From positions 667,744-722,743 of the forward strand of contig RPFO01000002.1 of NCBI GenBank assembly GCA_009746045.1: 55,000 nt of DNA, in the 5' to 3' direction. A program made the position numbers and the translations under genes. The stretch is from Mesostigma viride (lineage: Eukaryota; Streptophyta; Mesostigmatophyceae; Mesostigmatales; Mesostigmataceae). How positions within the stretch are numbered: the first letter of the stretch is position 1; the number at the start of each line of letters is the position of its first letter. Below the pieces are notes generated by a model. That model did not search any database. It saw only the letters and a program-made list of their open reading frames with translations, and was not told the DNA's origin. Of the stretch, positions 18,004 through 29,580 are shown piece after piece.

Positions 18004-19474
18004 ATTAAAGCCTAACGAGAGGAAATCTGTTGTTCGAATATGCGAAGCCGATACCTCGCCTACCTATTTACTAAAGCGGTTACCCACGTAGACTCGGCAC
18101 CCATTAAAAGAATACAAGCAAGCACGTGCATGTTTAATATAGCTCTTGGTTAGCATTACCGATGGCCGCGGCTTCATTCACGAACCACTAGCAGTTCACA
18201 TGGCACCCTTTGTCCGCTTTAATTAATCTAATGGCAACATGGTTAGATTCATCGCTCTTGGAAACCATTTCGCCATGCCTGTGGCATGACTGTCGAGTGT
18301 CGTTGCTTGGTCACGGGCAGTTAGCGTGAGAATTTTGGTTTTCACAAAGTCTGCAAATTCCGTGGGATATCACGGCAAGTATGCCACCCCCGTATGAAGC
18401 ACAACTACCAACGAATTCTCAACGTCCGAAGATTGGCCGAATCTTCACTGACTGGCCACACTGGACATAATGAGGAAATATGTCCATGTTGTCGTGCAGA
18501 ACGGTTACGCTGACACCCTGCCAAGTGCTCGATGGCATCAAACGATGAAGGAGCCCGACCGTAGATGCGAGGAGATTGAACGTTTGCATCGCTGGTAAGA
18601 TGGCGGAATCTTCTGAACTACGACCTCAGGAAGACTCCCGCCAATTAGACAAGCACCGTTCCCGCCTTCAGCAACCGTCCACGTCACAGTACCCTAGTAC
18701 CATCCGTTACTCTTGTTGTTGCCCACCCTAGTACATCTGTACCATCTGATATACTAGAAATATATTCCGGCCCTCTCCAATATAGACTCGATCTCTGCTG
18801 AGTCCTGCCAATGCGCGGCGTGGGATCTAACTGACTGACTGACTGACCGTTCACGCCCCCGGATTCCCAATATTTAGCGTTGCTGTACTAGCTTATGCTG
18901 CCCATGTGCGGCGGCCGGCGTCGGCCACAACAAGTCAACAACAACAACAACAACTTATACGTGCAGTGGGATACAACTGACTGACTGACGCGTGCGAAGT
19001 ACACAGTGTATGTCCGCAGTTTGGCCCCGTGCGGTTTGCCCAGTCCGCAGTTTGCCCAGTCACACACTGCCCGTTTCCAATCGCACACGGGGTTCGTCAG
19101 CGCTTGATCTTGGAAAATGGCAACACGCTGACAACGAGCCCTGCAGCTGGGCAGTCACCGACGCGCACGTACAGGTTCCCCCCCCACACCGTTTGAGAGT
19201 GGCGTCCGGCCGACCCAGGGCCGCGATCTTAAACCTGGAATCAAATTTGGCGCTGACAATCTTAAAGTTGAGAGTTGTGAAATCTGAGGCAGTAAGCCTA
19301 AGTACATACTACTTTCTCAACGGCGCTAGGACGGAGATCTGTCGAACTCTTCGTCGACTGTCGAGTCGTTCCATGGAGGCAACGCCATAGCCGTGGGTTT
19401 GGCGAAAGTCTTCGTCGATTTGGAAGTAGGCTAGGTGAGAAGCGGTAGTTCCCTTCGATTGTCGTTTGATCAAC
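18004..19474. other. divergent intergenic region with dispersed repeats
   Basis: Lies between the start of the minus-strand 889-aa gene and the start of the plus-strand methyltransferase gene, so it should hold both promoters. It carries two copies of a dispersed repeat (about 18795-18840 and 18890-18960, CTGCCCATGTGCGGCG followed by ACA or GACT units), related to copies at 49203-49250 and 49418-49450. No gene seen. Confidence 0.5.
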
Positions 19475-22400
19475 ATGGAGGGAATAATGAAGTTTGCCAA
19501 CCGGCTCGTTGAGACCAACATGGTGCCGGATGCTGTCGTCAGACGGGGTGTACGCCTGTTACTGGCGGGCAGGCTGAAGGAATTGCGAAAGCCTACTCTG
19601 GCTGAAGAGCAAAAAGATCTTATGGATTTTGTTAAATGTAAGTGTCTTCCGATTGAATTTCCGCTGCGCTTCCTTTTAGAAAGGGAGAATTCTGAACATC
19701 CTGTTCCACAACGAGTACTTGAGGTTCGCGAATTAGATGTCAGTGCTTGTTAGTCCATCGTTGTCCCCTTCCAAAACGGTTCCACTGCACAAGTGATCTT
19801 GTAAAAATAAGCCATTATCCGACCTACCTATGCTTCTCAGAAATAATACATTAAGATATGGTAGCTGAGGTGCAGGCCACCAATTCCGCGTTAACCACGA
19901 CCTCCACTGCTGCGTGCCTTATTGCTGGATGCGCAGACCTAAAAACGCAACCAATAGCGACTCACACGCCAGAAGCGAACGAGCAGCATTACGAGGTGCC
20001 TACGGAGTTCTACAAATTGGTTCTGGGGAAGAACTTGAAGTACAGGTGAACTGCTTGTCCCGAGCCACTATCAATACATGTAGCTACTATTGTCCCGAGC
20101 TTCTATCAATTCACGATGTCAAGTTATTGTGCGCAGACCGTACAGACTGGGTATAAGTCTGTTACAAGTCTGTACAAATCGGTTACATGTCCGTACTAAT
20201 CAGGCTGAACTTTTAATGCTCAAGCGGAATGCACCCCCATGTGTGACTACCAAAGTGGCCCTCCTTGTCTGTATTTTGCATTGCTTGTTTGTCAATTACT
20301 TCCTAATAATAATTTCCGAATTACAGTCGTAACTTGATTTTCCCAGTTCGAGAAAGAAAAATTGTTCATCCAATTACTTAGTTGATGGCTACCCTGCGAT
20401 GCTTCCCGGCACGCAAAGCATGTCAGGGATTCAAGAAGGCAGAAGTTGCGCGCTTGCCCACGCTTCCCTGTTTGTTTGGTGTCACCTTGCTATTCGCGCA
20501 TTCTCTCTGCTTCACACAGGCACATTTTCTTGCACATGCGCTCCCGCCATTCTACTGCGATGAGCAAACGTGCCTGATCCGGTCATGCCTCTGTGATTCT
20601 GCTCATGGCATGTCCTGCGCATGCCATGCACCCCATGTGGCGATGACACACGCAAACCAAACCGTTGAATCAACCTTGTCTGCTCCCGCCCATGCCGCGG
20701 CAGCTCGTGCATATACAAGGACCCAAACTCCTCCCTGGACCAAGCGGAAGACGACACCCTGGAGCTCTACTGCGAGCGCGCGCGGCTCGCCCCGGGACAG
20801 CGTGTGCTTGAGCTGGGGTGCGGCTGGGGTTCCCTGTCACTCTTCATGGCCGCCAAGTACCCTGGCAGCACGTTCGTTGGCGTGTCCAACTCGTCCACGC
20901 AGCGCCAGCACATCGAGGAGCAGTGCCGGTGGGTGGGTGCGGCCTGCACTGGGCACGGTGTTACTGAGTAAATGAAGATCTGAAGTAATGAGGATCCGAA
21001 GTAATGAAGTAATGAAGTATCTTGTTAGTATGCAGTAATCAAGTTAAAGAACGCGGCAAGCACGTGGCATAATTGTGCGATGGGTCAACCTCCATCTCTT
21101 TTACTCCCTCAGAAATCCTTTAGGCTACTTCCTGCTGATGTGCTCGTTGACGTTGTATGCTTAGTTCCAACTTGGTCAACATAGACTGATTAAAGCGCTG
21201 ACTTGCTTTGTTAGCGTGAATTGATGTTCCGGTTTGATTGGGTCCGCCATGGCGTCACCCTTTTCTTTTACGCACCTTTCCCTCAGCGTTTTATTTGCAT
21301 TCGATCCCTCTGCTGGACGTCTCAAGTCAAACTGTGCCTCATCGGGCGTTTGCCGCCTCTCTGTCGGTGCCGTGCGTGCGGTGCGACACGGCGCTCACCT
21401 CGTGACGTGTGCGTGCAGGAAGCGCGGGATCACGAACCTGACCATCATCACCGCCGACATGAATGTGTTCCAGGCTGATGGCCAGTTTGACCGCATCGTA
21501 TCCATCGAAATGTTCGAGGTATGGATGCATACATAGCAATGAGTTGGATCGAGATGTTCGAGGTAAGGTGTGCCTGACGAGGGGCAGCTTCTGGAAGCTA
21601 GAATATGTCATGTGGATATGACGGCGCGATGAATTGGATTGAGGTGTTCGAGGTAGACTCTCCCCGGTGAGGGAAGCGCGACGAGATGTATGCGCTCTAT
21701 AATGTGAGAGCGACCCAGCGATGATGCGGGTGGAGATGAAGGTATGTTGGGCCCAGGCGGGGAAGTGGTTGGTATGAATAATGAATACAACATGGCAGCC
21801 GTTTGGCGGCCACTTCAGTTACTATGATACATCTTTAAATTTTTGTTGTATCTCATGTATCTTTACAAGCATAGACCCGTTTTTGCCTGGGTCATTTGCG
21901 CGGCCCCTGCGTCGTCCGCTTGCAGCACATGAGCAACTACGAGGCGCTGAACAAGAAGGTGGCCAGCTGGCTCAAGCCGGAGGGCTTTCTCTTCATCCAC
22001 ATATTCACGCACAAGCAATACGCGTACAAGTTCGAGGTATGGCTCTGCTGCCGTCTGCAACACGGGCAGTCCAGATTCTGCCGCGTCATCATTTTGGCAG
22101 TGGCGGCTCCACTATTCACGATAGTTATAAGGAGAGGATTTTCAGCTGGCCTCTCCCTCATGGCTATTGGGTTGGGCAAAACAGTCCGTCTGGCCAACCC
22201 TGGTTTACATTCGGCGTTCTTCTGCCCATTACTTGCCACCTTTTGCTTACTTTTTCTGCCATTTACAGAGATAATTTTTGTGCTAAATGTTTCTGATTGT
22301 TTCCAGCTGTGTGTGTTGCCTTTGTTTCCTTTTCTTCCCTAATGGCATATATTATTCCCTGTTTGCTTGTATAATGGTCTCTGTACGGTTCATGGAACTT

Positions 22401-23707
22401 GCTGCAGGTGCGCGGCGAGGGCGACTGGATGGCCAAGTATTTCTTCACTGGGGGCACGATGCCCTCCGACAATCTGATGCTCTACTTCACGGTATGCTCG
22501 CTGCATGCATTCCACAAACAGACTGGACTTGGCGGAGGTGACCTCTTCCAAAAGGGTTGGGTTCCTTAGCTACACTTTGCGGATGCGACCCGTTGCAAAA
22601 GGGTTGGATTCCATCGCCATGGGGAGAGACTAGGCTTTGCGAGGGTCCTCGACCAAAGAGGGCCACCCCCTTAAGGGGTCGGCCAGCAACGTTCTAGCGT
22701 CCAGCGTGTGCTCTAGGGCTACGCCACCATGGCCCTGCCTGTGGTTCCCCCGCGCTTGCTGCGCTCACCAGGCCATCCTATTGTACCATCTCCTTTTCAA
22801 TCGTATTTTCCAGCTAACTGTGTGAGCTGGTGCATACGGGGCATTGTCTATGGCATGACCTTCTTCTACAGCATCTTCTATGGCATGTGGCAGAGAGCGC
22901 TTCACCGTAGCTCATGAGTGGGCCAGGCATGGGCATGAGTGCGGTCGCAGGAGTGACTTCCCATGCCCTGTGGATTGAGAGCCAGTTTCCCAAAACGGAG
23001 AAGCTTTCACACATCCACACATGCAGACGTGCACACATGCACACATGCGCACACATCCACGCGCACATTTGCACACATGCACACACGCGTGCATGCACAC
23101 ACACACACACACCTATCATTAACTTGTCTAATGATGTATCTGTTCATGACGCCCCGTCTTGCTGGTCTGCGGTTTCGTGACGGACACCAGGATGATCTGG
23201 CGGTGGTGGACCATTGGCGGGAAGACGGCACCAACTACGGGAAGACCAGGTGAGCACACCAGGGAGGTTGGACGGTCAGCGTGGGGCCAGCATGGCTTGT
23301 GCTGCATCCATTAATGCAGTCCTGATCTCTAAGCCTTTGCATATCTGTATCCATTAATGCAGTCCTGATCTCTACGCCTTTGCATATCTGTATCCATGAA
23401 TGCAGTCGTGCTCTGTGTGTTGTCGCATAGGCTTAGGTGGCGCTGAGCCCTTCCTTGCGCACTCCACATGCATGACATTGAGCCAGCGATGTTCCCTGGC
23501 ACCTGTACATGCCCATCCCACCGTCCCTCCATCGTTGTTCTGGCACCTGCACACCTTAACCCGGGTAAGCATACCCACACCCGTTCTCTCTCCACACATC
23601 CTCATTCTGGCAACCCTACCCACCCTTGCTTTCTCTACACATCCTTATTCTGGCTACCCTACTCACCCTCTGTTCTTTTACCTGTTCTATTTCTGTGCTA
23701 TTTCTGT

Positions 23708-23756
<49 letters not shown>

Positions 23757-24003
23757 TGCACTCGCACACATAACTCGCGCCCCCTCTTGCCTACCCCCCC
23801 ATCGCAGCGGCGCGTGGTTGGCCAACATGGACGCGCGCATCGCCGACATCCGCCCAATCTTTGAGGCGACGTACGGCAAGGAGAACGTGACCAAGTGGAT
23901 TGTCTACTGGCGCCTGTTCTTTATCGCGGTCGAGGAGTGCTTCAACTACGACAATGGGCGCGAGTGGATCGTCACACACATGCTGTTCCGGAAGCGGGGA
24001 TGA
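19475..24003 (+). CDS. SAM-dependent methyltransferase, cyclopropane-fatty-acid synthase / coclaurine N-methyltransferase-like
   Basis: Eight exons: 19475-19637, 19937-20045, 20704-20928, 21419-21518, 21926-22036, 22408-22491, 23191-23249, 23808-24003, summing to 349 codons with the stop. Key segments: NEQHYEVPTEFYKLVLGKNL (family-typical entry motif), SAM-binding motif I VLELGCGWGSLSLF, the Y(x)GVSNSSTQ-type loop FVGVSNSSTQRQHIEE, IVSIEMFEHMSNYE (the family's EMFEH block), WLKPEGFLFIHIFTHKQYAY, FTGGTMPSDNLMLYF and VVDHWREDGTNYGKT. Plants and algae use this cytosolic branch as N-methyltransferase-like enzymes; bacterial relatives methylenate lipid double bonds. The substrate here cannot be read from sequence. 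The length matches the plant-type proteins (about 350 aa). The ATG at 19475 is the first in frame. Exon 4's donor is followed by two degenerate echoes. Confidence 0.93.
23320..23405. repeat. 45-bp tandem repeat in methyltransferase intron 7
   Basis: Two and a partial copies of a unit containing AATGCAGTCCTGATCTCTA and GCCTTTGCATATCTGTATCC. The same intron also holds ACAC/GCAC dinucleotide-like arrays at 23710-23760, just ahead of the last exon. Confidence 0.8.
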
Positions 24004-25469
24004 GCACAGGAGCGCTGTCACTACTAGGGCAAGGGGGGGGGGGGGAGGGTCACCCGCATGCTGGTTGATTCTCCAGATTTCTGGCCTGCGCTGGTTGCTT
24101 CGTCGCCGCGCTGTTTGTGGGAGAGGGGATGGGGGAATGGGCGGGTTGAGGTGGGAATCCAATCCAAGCATGTTGAAGGTGGCTGCTTGAGACGATGTGG
24201 AATAACGGCGTTGATTGGATGGTCACCCACAGGGACGGATATGGAGTGGGAATCCAAGTACTTTGACAGCTTATGCCTTCAGCCGTGTGAGGCTAGAGGA
24301 GGCTGCGACGGGGCATGGCAAAGTTACATTGGAAAGGGCCCTGGGAGGAGATGCTCCGTGTAACAGGGGGAGTGGCAGGAGATTGATGGCAATTGGATTT
24401 GAAATAGGGGTGTTGAATGGATGACGGACACCGGGAAGGAGGTGTTTCCGTCCAAGGAAGGTGACTTGTTCCTTTAAAAGGGTTAAGTTCCCCTTACTCT
24501 AGGGTAAGGAAGAGGTCCTTGCCAGTCGCCAGGTTGATGGCGTGTAATTTAGAACAAGACTTGTGGTGCCGCGTGGTGTGTGCGCTGGCTCGTGAGGCTG
24601 CAGGATTTTGGACTATGTTACGGTACCCCACCTTCTTTCTATTGATGCGGCTGCAACCTGTCAATGGGTGTGTGTAACCGTCCAGCGTGAGGGGCACCAG
24701 GTGACCCTGTTGGTCATTTTGCCCATGTGCAGTGGGCGGTGGTTGCAGACAGAGCATGCACGTGGCAGCAGTGAGGCCTCGTGGCTTGCTTTTGTAGCGA
24801 CCCAAGTGTGTCCACACTGTGCGTTGCACAGTACAACTTTGGCCCTTGTGCATGGCCCTTGCTCAGTGCCCTGTGTCCCAACGGTGTGGGATTAAGACAA
24901 CCCGTGCTTAAGGTGACATGCGGAATCCGTGTGTGTGTTTCAGGTGTAGGATGGGGATCAGGACTTCAGGATTTGGCGGGCTGTTTGCTTGGGCAACAGC
25001 TACTGCCAGACTTGAATAAGGGCACCTTCGAACGGTGCTGATTTCAACTTTCAATAAGTGTAGGTTAGGTGCATGTGTGGCATACTTAATGCATGCAGCT
25101 GGTTTGGTGTGCCTTTGGTGCCACAATTGTGAGCAGATATCTTTTTTTGCAGTGTTCAAAAGGGCATGTTGTCGTGGAGGAGTGATGAATGATGTCCACA
25201 GACCCAGGCAGGACTGTATACCATACTTTTTGTAAGTCATGGAACTGTGTTTGACGTCCTGGGCAGCTAAATCAGCATGAAACTTGTCAACATTGCAGAT
25301 GCATTATCATGCATGTACACATGCATGCATGTCTGCGCTGGCCAGCAGGACATGACAGCACCAGTTGTAGCCTTCTTAGATATTTGCATGGACCTTTTTA
25401 TTTAATATAATTTTCGACTATTTTAATTTAATTTTAATGGACTTTTGGCCACTATATCTAAAAACGTGA
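24004..25469. other. downstream intergenic region, no gene seen
   Basis: 3' flank of the methyltransferase gene. It includes a G run at 24032-24046 and one copy of a dispersed repeat, GATTTCTGGCCTGCGCTGGT at 24076-24095, also seen inverted near 27430 and again near 51059. No protein-like ORF. Confidence 0.5.
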
Positions 25470-25752
25470 TTTCACACGTGCTCCCGTTGGGGAGTCACAG
25501 AGTATTACCCCCGATGAATGGATGGATGGGCAAACAATCCTACCGGGGCTCTATGTCTATCTAATGCCTAAACTATACGTGCCATGTAGCAGGGAGTGTC
25601 AAGCCCCAGCGGTCACGCCGTGCGTTCTTTCCACGACGGGTGACACGCTTCTTCCCCACTGGGGGGGGGTCATTGTCCTCTAGCTACGACCTGGGCCCAG
25701 ATGGCCTTGTTCTGCATCTTTCTCCATATCATGGAGAGGCCTGAGCCGGCCC
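25470..25752 (-). mobile_element. LINE family I, 3' fragment
   Basis: Minus-orientation 3' end with the family signature GTGCTCCCGTTGGGGAGTCA and GGATGGATGGGC, followed by sequence matching the C-terminal coding end of the copy at 38163 (CCACTGGGGGGGG, CATTGTCCTCTAGC, GACCTGGGCCCA). It stops where a second family I tail begins. Confidence 0.8.
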
Positions 25753-25950
25753 CTCATTAATTAATTAGTTAGACTTGTGCTCCCGTTGGGGAGTCACGGA
25801 GCTAGCATTAACCCCTATGGATGGATGGATGGATGGATGCATGGGTGCAAACAGTCCTACCGGTCTAATCTATCTACAAAATCTATCTACAACATCTATC
25901 TACAACACCTATCTACAACATGCAACTGGTCTAAGCTCTCTAGATACCCT
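25753..25950 (-). mobile_element. LINE family I, second 3' stub
   Basis: Starts with the TTAATTAATTAG tail, then GTGCTCCCGTTGGGGAGTCA, an expanded GGAT array, and short CTATCTACAACA-type repeats. Truncated after about 200 bp. Confidence 0.75.
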
Positions 25951-25959
25951 AGGGGATTG

Positions 25960-26284
25960 AATGGAATTGAATTGAATTGTAACATAACTCCGTTGGGAGT
26001 ATATGTAGCACATAGCCCAGAGAAGGGGCACATGGCCTATCATACATTCTAAGCTACTTCCTGCAAGGGTGGGAATGTAAACAACACTTGCTCTAGGTGC
26101 ACTAGGGCACCTGCAACACCCAGAGTTTCAGGCAACACCCACCCTAGGGGATGTACACAAATAACCCCGATGGATGGATGGATGGATGGGGACACACAAT
26201 ATCCTACCGGTCTATATCTATCTTCAACATCAAGCCAACTCTAGTCTAAGCTCTCGATCTACCCTATGGGACCTGTCTGGCATG
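25960..26284 (-). mobile_element. mixed LINE stubs (family II tail, family I piece)
   Basis: 25965-26045 shows a degenerate GAATT tail, ATAACATAACTCCGTTGGGA and TGTAGCACATA, i.e. a family II 3' end. 26160-26275 shows GGATGGATGGATGG, TCCTACCGGTCTA and a truncated family I body. Both are short and decayed. Confidence 0.6.
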
Positions 26285-27190
26285 AGCCCCTCATTAAATA
26301 AAAATTAAATAATAACATGACTCCGTTGGGAGATCTTGTAGCACATATTCCCTTGCTGGATGGATGGAGGTGGAAGAGCCGCGATCGAAACGGAACTAAT
26401 CTAACTCTAAGCTAATGTCATCTAGAAAACCCTACCTATTCTACTCAGCAAAGCGCCCCCTCCCCCCGCTTGGCCGGGGGAGGGGGCTTGCCCACAGGGG
26501 CGGGCGTATGAGCCTGGACAATGGTCTTCCACCTCTTCTTGTCCTGCATAGCATTCCAAGCAAGAGAGAGGGAGTGAATGCGATGTTCAAACGGGGCTGG
26601 GACCACTAGGTCGGCCAGCAACTGCTGTGGGTAGGTCGTGGCCAGCATGTTTGCCTACCTTCTTAGGTATGTCCTTGGGGCCAGGCCAGGTCAGGATATG
26701 AGCTGGCTGGCGCCAAGCCGCTGGGGGCTGGCCAGACCGAGGGCGGTGTCTACCTGGCTGGTGCGAGCAAGATGTCCTACGAATGCTATCGGCCTACGCT
26801 GTCTAATCTCGTCCGAAATGAGAGGCATGCCATGGTACAAAGATTCTAAAGACCTATGCGTGGAAAACCCTACATTCAGGGCCTGACGGAGCATCCTGAT
26901 TACGGTGCCGTCTAGCTTGGCCGCCAGCTTGTCCGTGAGCGTCCATGCCTCGGCGCCATAGGTGAGCACCGTGAGGACCGGCCAGGACCTTGAGGAGCAT
27001 GCGCTTGCAGCGCTCGCCGAGGGTCTTCGACTGCCAGTAGGTTTTCAGCGAGCGATGCCTAGCCCATGCCAGGCGGATGCGGGTGTCCACATCGTCGGCG
27101 GTGTCGGGGAGCATGCTCGATCCCCAGCAGTTTGAAGCGCCTCATGTCCTCTACTAGCTGCTCCTTGAATGTGCGCGCAGCCGGCTCGGC
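26285..27190 (-). mobile_element. LINE family II, 5'-truncated, C-terminal coding part
   Basis: 3' tail AAATAAAAATTAAATAATAA and ACATGACTCCGTTGGGAG at left. The minus frame 26969-26691 reads LTYGAEAWTLTDKLAAKLDG, then VIRMLRQALNVGFSTHRSLE, then FVGHLARTSQVDTALG, the usual tail region downstream of a LINE reverse transcriptase. It has frame breaks and lacks the polymerase core. Confidence 0.8.
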
Positions 27191-27464
27191 GTGTCCGATC
27201 GCTGGCCGGGCCCGTCCCACGTTTACAAGGAGTTAATTAACTATTTAATTGCGTCTCACGTAAGGATCGAGGTGCCTACCTGGCTGTGTGCCGCCCTGCG
27301 GTTGGGCCCCGCGACGTGTCTAGCTGGTTGGTGCGAGCCAAGTGCCCGACTAGCTAGCTGTAATTTACACTGCATGCTTGATATCGCTCGTGATATAATA
27401 AGGGCGTCGATCAATGAGACAACCAACGCAGGCCAGAAATCGGGAGAATCCGGAGTCCGAACCA
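27191..27464. other. spacer between LINE copies
   Basis: Contains an inverted copy of the dispersed repeat ACCAACGCAGGCCAGAAATC near 27420-27440, whose plus copies are at 24076 and 51059. No gene. Confidence 0.5.
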
Positions 27465-29430
27465 TTAAAAAAATTAAATTAAATTATAACATGACTTCCT
27501 TGGGAGATCATGCAGCACATATTCCCAGGCTGGATGGATGGAGGGGGGCAGAGCCGCGATCGGAACCGAACTAATCTAACTCTAAGCTAATCTATTCTAG
27601 AAAACCCTACCTATTCTACTCAGCAAAGCGCCCCTTCCGCTTGAGGGGAGGGGGCTTGCCCACGTACAGGGGCGGGCGTATGAGCCTGGACAATGGTCTT
27701 CAGCCTCTTCTTGTCCTGCATAGCAGTCCAAGCAAGAGAGAGGGAGCTAGTGAATGCGATGTTAAAACTGAGCTGGGGCCACTAGGTCGGCCAGCAGCTA
27801 GGCAACTGCTGTGGGTATAGGTCATGACATGTTTGCCTACCTTCTTAGGAATGTCCTTGGGGCCCGGTAGGGTCAGGATCGTATGCCGCCGGGCTGGCCC
27901 AGCCGCTGGGGACCGGCCAGACCGAGGGCGGTGTCTACCTGGCTGGTGCGAGCAAGATGTCCTACGAATGCTGTCGGCCTACGCTGTCTCAATCTCTTCC
28001 GAAATGCGAGGCATGCCCTGGTACACAGATTCTAAAGACCTATGCGTGGAAAATCCTACATTCAGGGCCTGACGGAGAATCCTGGTTACCGTGCCGTCTA
28101 GCTTGGCGGCCAGCTTGTCCGTGAGCGTCCATGCCTCGGCGCCATAGGTGAGCACTGTGAGGACCAGGACCTTGAGGAGCATGCGCTTGCGGTGCTCGCC
28201 GAGGGCCTTCGAGTGCCAGTAGGTTTTGAGCGAACCGGCATGCCAGGCCGATGCGGGTGTCCACATCGGCGGCGGTGTCAGGAAGCATGCTCCCCAGCAG
28301 TTTAAAGCGATCACGAAACGGGACCTCCGTCCCGTCTAGCAGCCGCGGCAGCGGCGGGCGACTGGAAGCCCCAATCACCATCGCCTCAGTTTTGACACTA
28401 ATCTCCAACCCCACCGCCCGCGCCTCCAAGCCCAGACAGTCCAGCCAGGTCTGAATGTGCTCGGGGCGCGCGATGAGGGTGGTGTCGTCCGCATAAATCA
28501 GGTCGGCCAGGCGGTAGCCAGTGCTAACCCCGCCATGATCGCGCTCCTTAAGGATGTCCAAGCCTGGCTCGAACCCAGTGCGCGCAGTAAAGTGCGCACG
28601 TGCCCGGCGCATGACATGATCCACGACAATAATGCACAGATCTCGAGTGATTTATCTAGTACCAAATCCGAAAGGCTTGCATCACTCCCCGGACAGGAGA
28701 ACTTTTGCGGATGACTGTAGGTGTAAGTTGGCGATGCCATGGTAACCGGAGACGTCCGTCCTATAGTCAGCAAAATTGGTGCGAGAGGTCCCCAGTTCGA
28801 TTCCGGTCGGATTCATTTGCAGATCGCGTTTTCCGCGTTTTCCGCGGCCCGGCACTGAACGCAAAGGTTTTCACCTTTGCGGAGTGTCTGATCAGAAGAT
28901 ATGGGGACAGGACACAACCTTGCCACACCCCGTGGTGAAGGGGGAATGGTGGGGTGGTGCCTTCCGCAGTCCGCACTACTGCCTGTGAGCCCTCATACAG
29001 TCGACGAATGGCAGCAATAAACGCAGGTGGCACTCGATCCAGAGCTAGGATGGCCCAAAGAGCCTCCCAGAGGACCGTGTCAAAGGCCTTGATATAGTCA
29101 ACAAAAATGAAGACCAGCGGCAAACTAGCTGTCAGGGGGAAGGCGACGCACCTCCTCCATCAACCGGCGCGCGACGATTAACACAGCCATGACAGTCTTA
29201 CGACCACGACGGAAACCCATCTGAGACTCACCCAGGTGTGGGTCCAGCGCGGCGCGGAGCCGGTGCAGCATCAAGCGCATGAAGACCTTCAGCGCGGCGC
29301 TCTGGAGGCAGACAACCCGATAGTTACCGGGGTCAGCAGCAGAGCCCTTCTTGTCCGAACAATGGTAGCTCGAGCCTCCTGTTATCCTTAGCCTAGCTAG
29401 AGATGGAAATGGCATGCACAAATACAATTA
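27465..29430 (-). mobile_element. LINE family II with reverse transcriptase, split by a SINE
   Basis: Minus orientation, tail AATTAAATTAAATTATAACA at left. Reading from the right: PGNYRVVCLQSAALKVFMRL and SQMGFRRGRKTVMAVL (RT fingers), IFVDYIKAFDTVLWEALWAI (catalytic block A, Asp present), GVWQGCVLSPYLL (block with QGCVLSP), then after the insertion DHVMRRARAHF, DLIYADDTTLIARPEHIQTW (YADD catalytic motif) and the LTYGAEAWTLTDKL tail. Frame breaks make it inactive. No endonuclease domain is seen, so it is 5'-truncated. Confidence 0.85.
28631..28890 (+). mobile_element. tRNA-derived SINE-like insertion inside the LINE
   Basis: Breaks the LINE between its SPYLL and IIVVDHVM codons; the two sides rejoin if a CAG duplicated at both edges is counted once. 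It holds a tRNA-like B-box region, GTGCGAGAGGTCCCCAGTTC then GATTCCGG, and near the right end a perfect hairpin CGCAAAGG-TTTTCA-CCTTTGCG (28859-28880). A diverged relative lies on the minus strand at about 34325-34400. Confidence 0.65.
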
Positions 29431-29517
29431 AATCTTCTATTATACGGATGCGCACTGCATATCCTACACTGAAAATGGATCTTAACATGTTGTTGACCGC
29501 ATCGTCCAGCTTTTGGC

Positions 29518-29580
29518 TTAATTAATTAAAATGTCTACGTGCCCCCGTTAGGGAGTCACGGAGTGCTTCAAATCCCTGTA
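29518..29580 (-). mobile_element. LINE family I 3' stub
   Basis: TTAATTAATTAAAATG tail and GTGCCCCCGTTAGGGAGTCA, then sequence unrelated to the family. Only about 60 bp are left. Confidence 0.6.
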
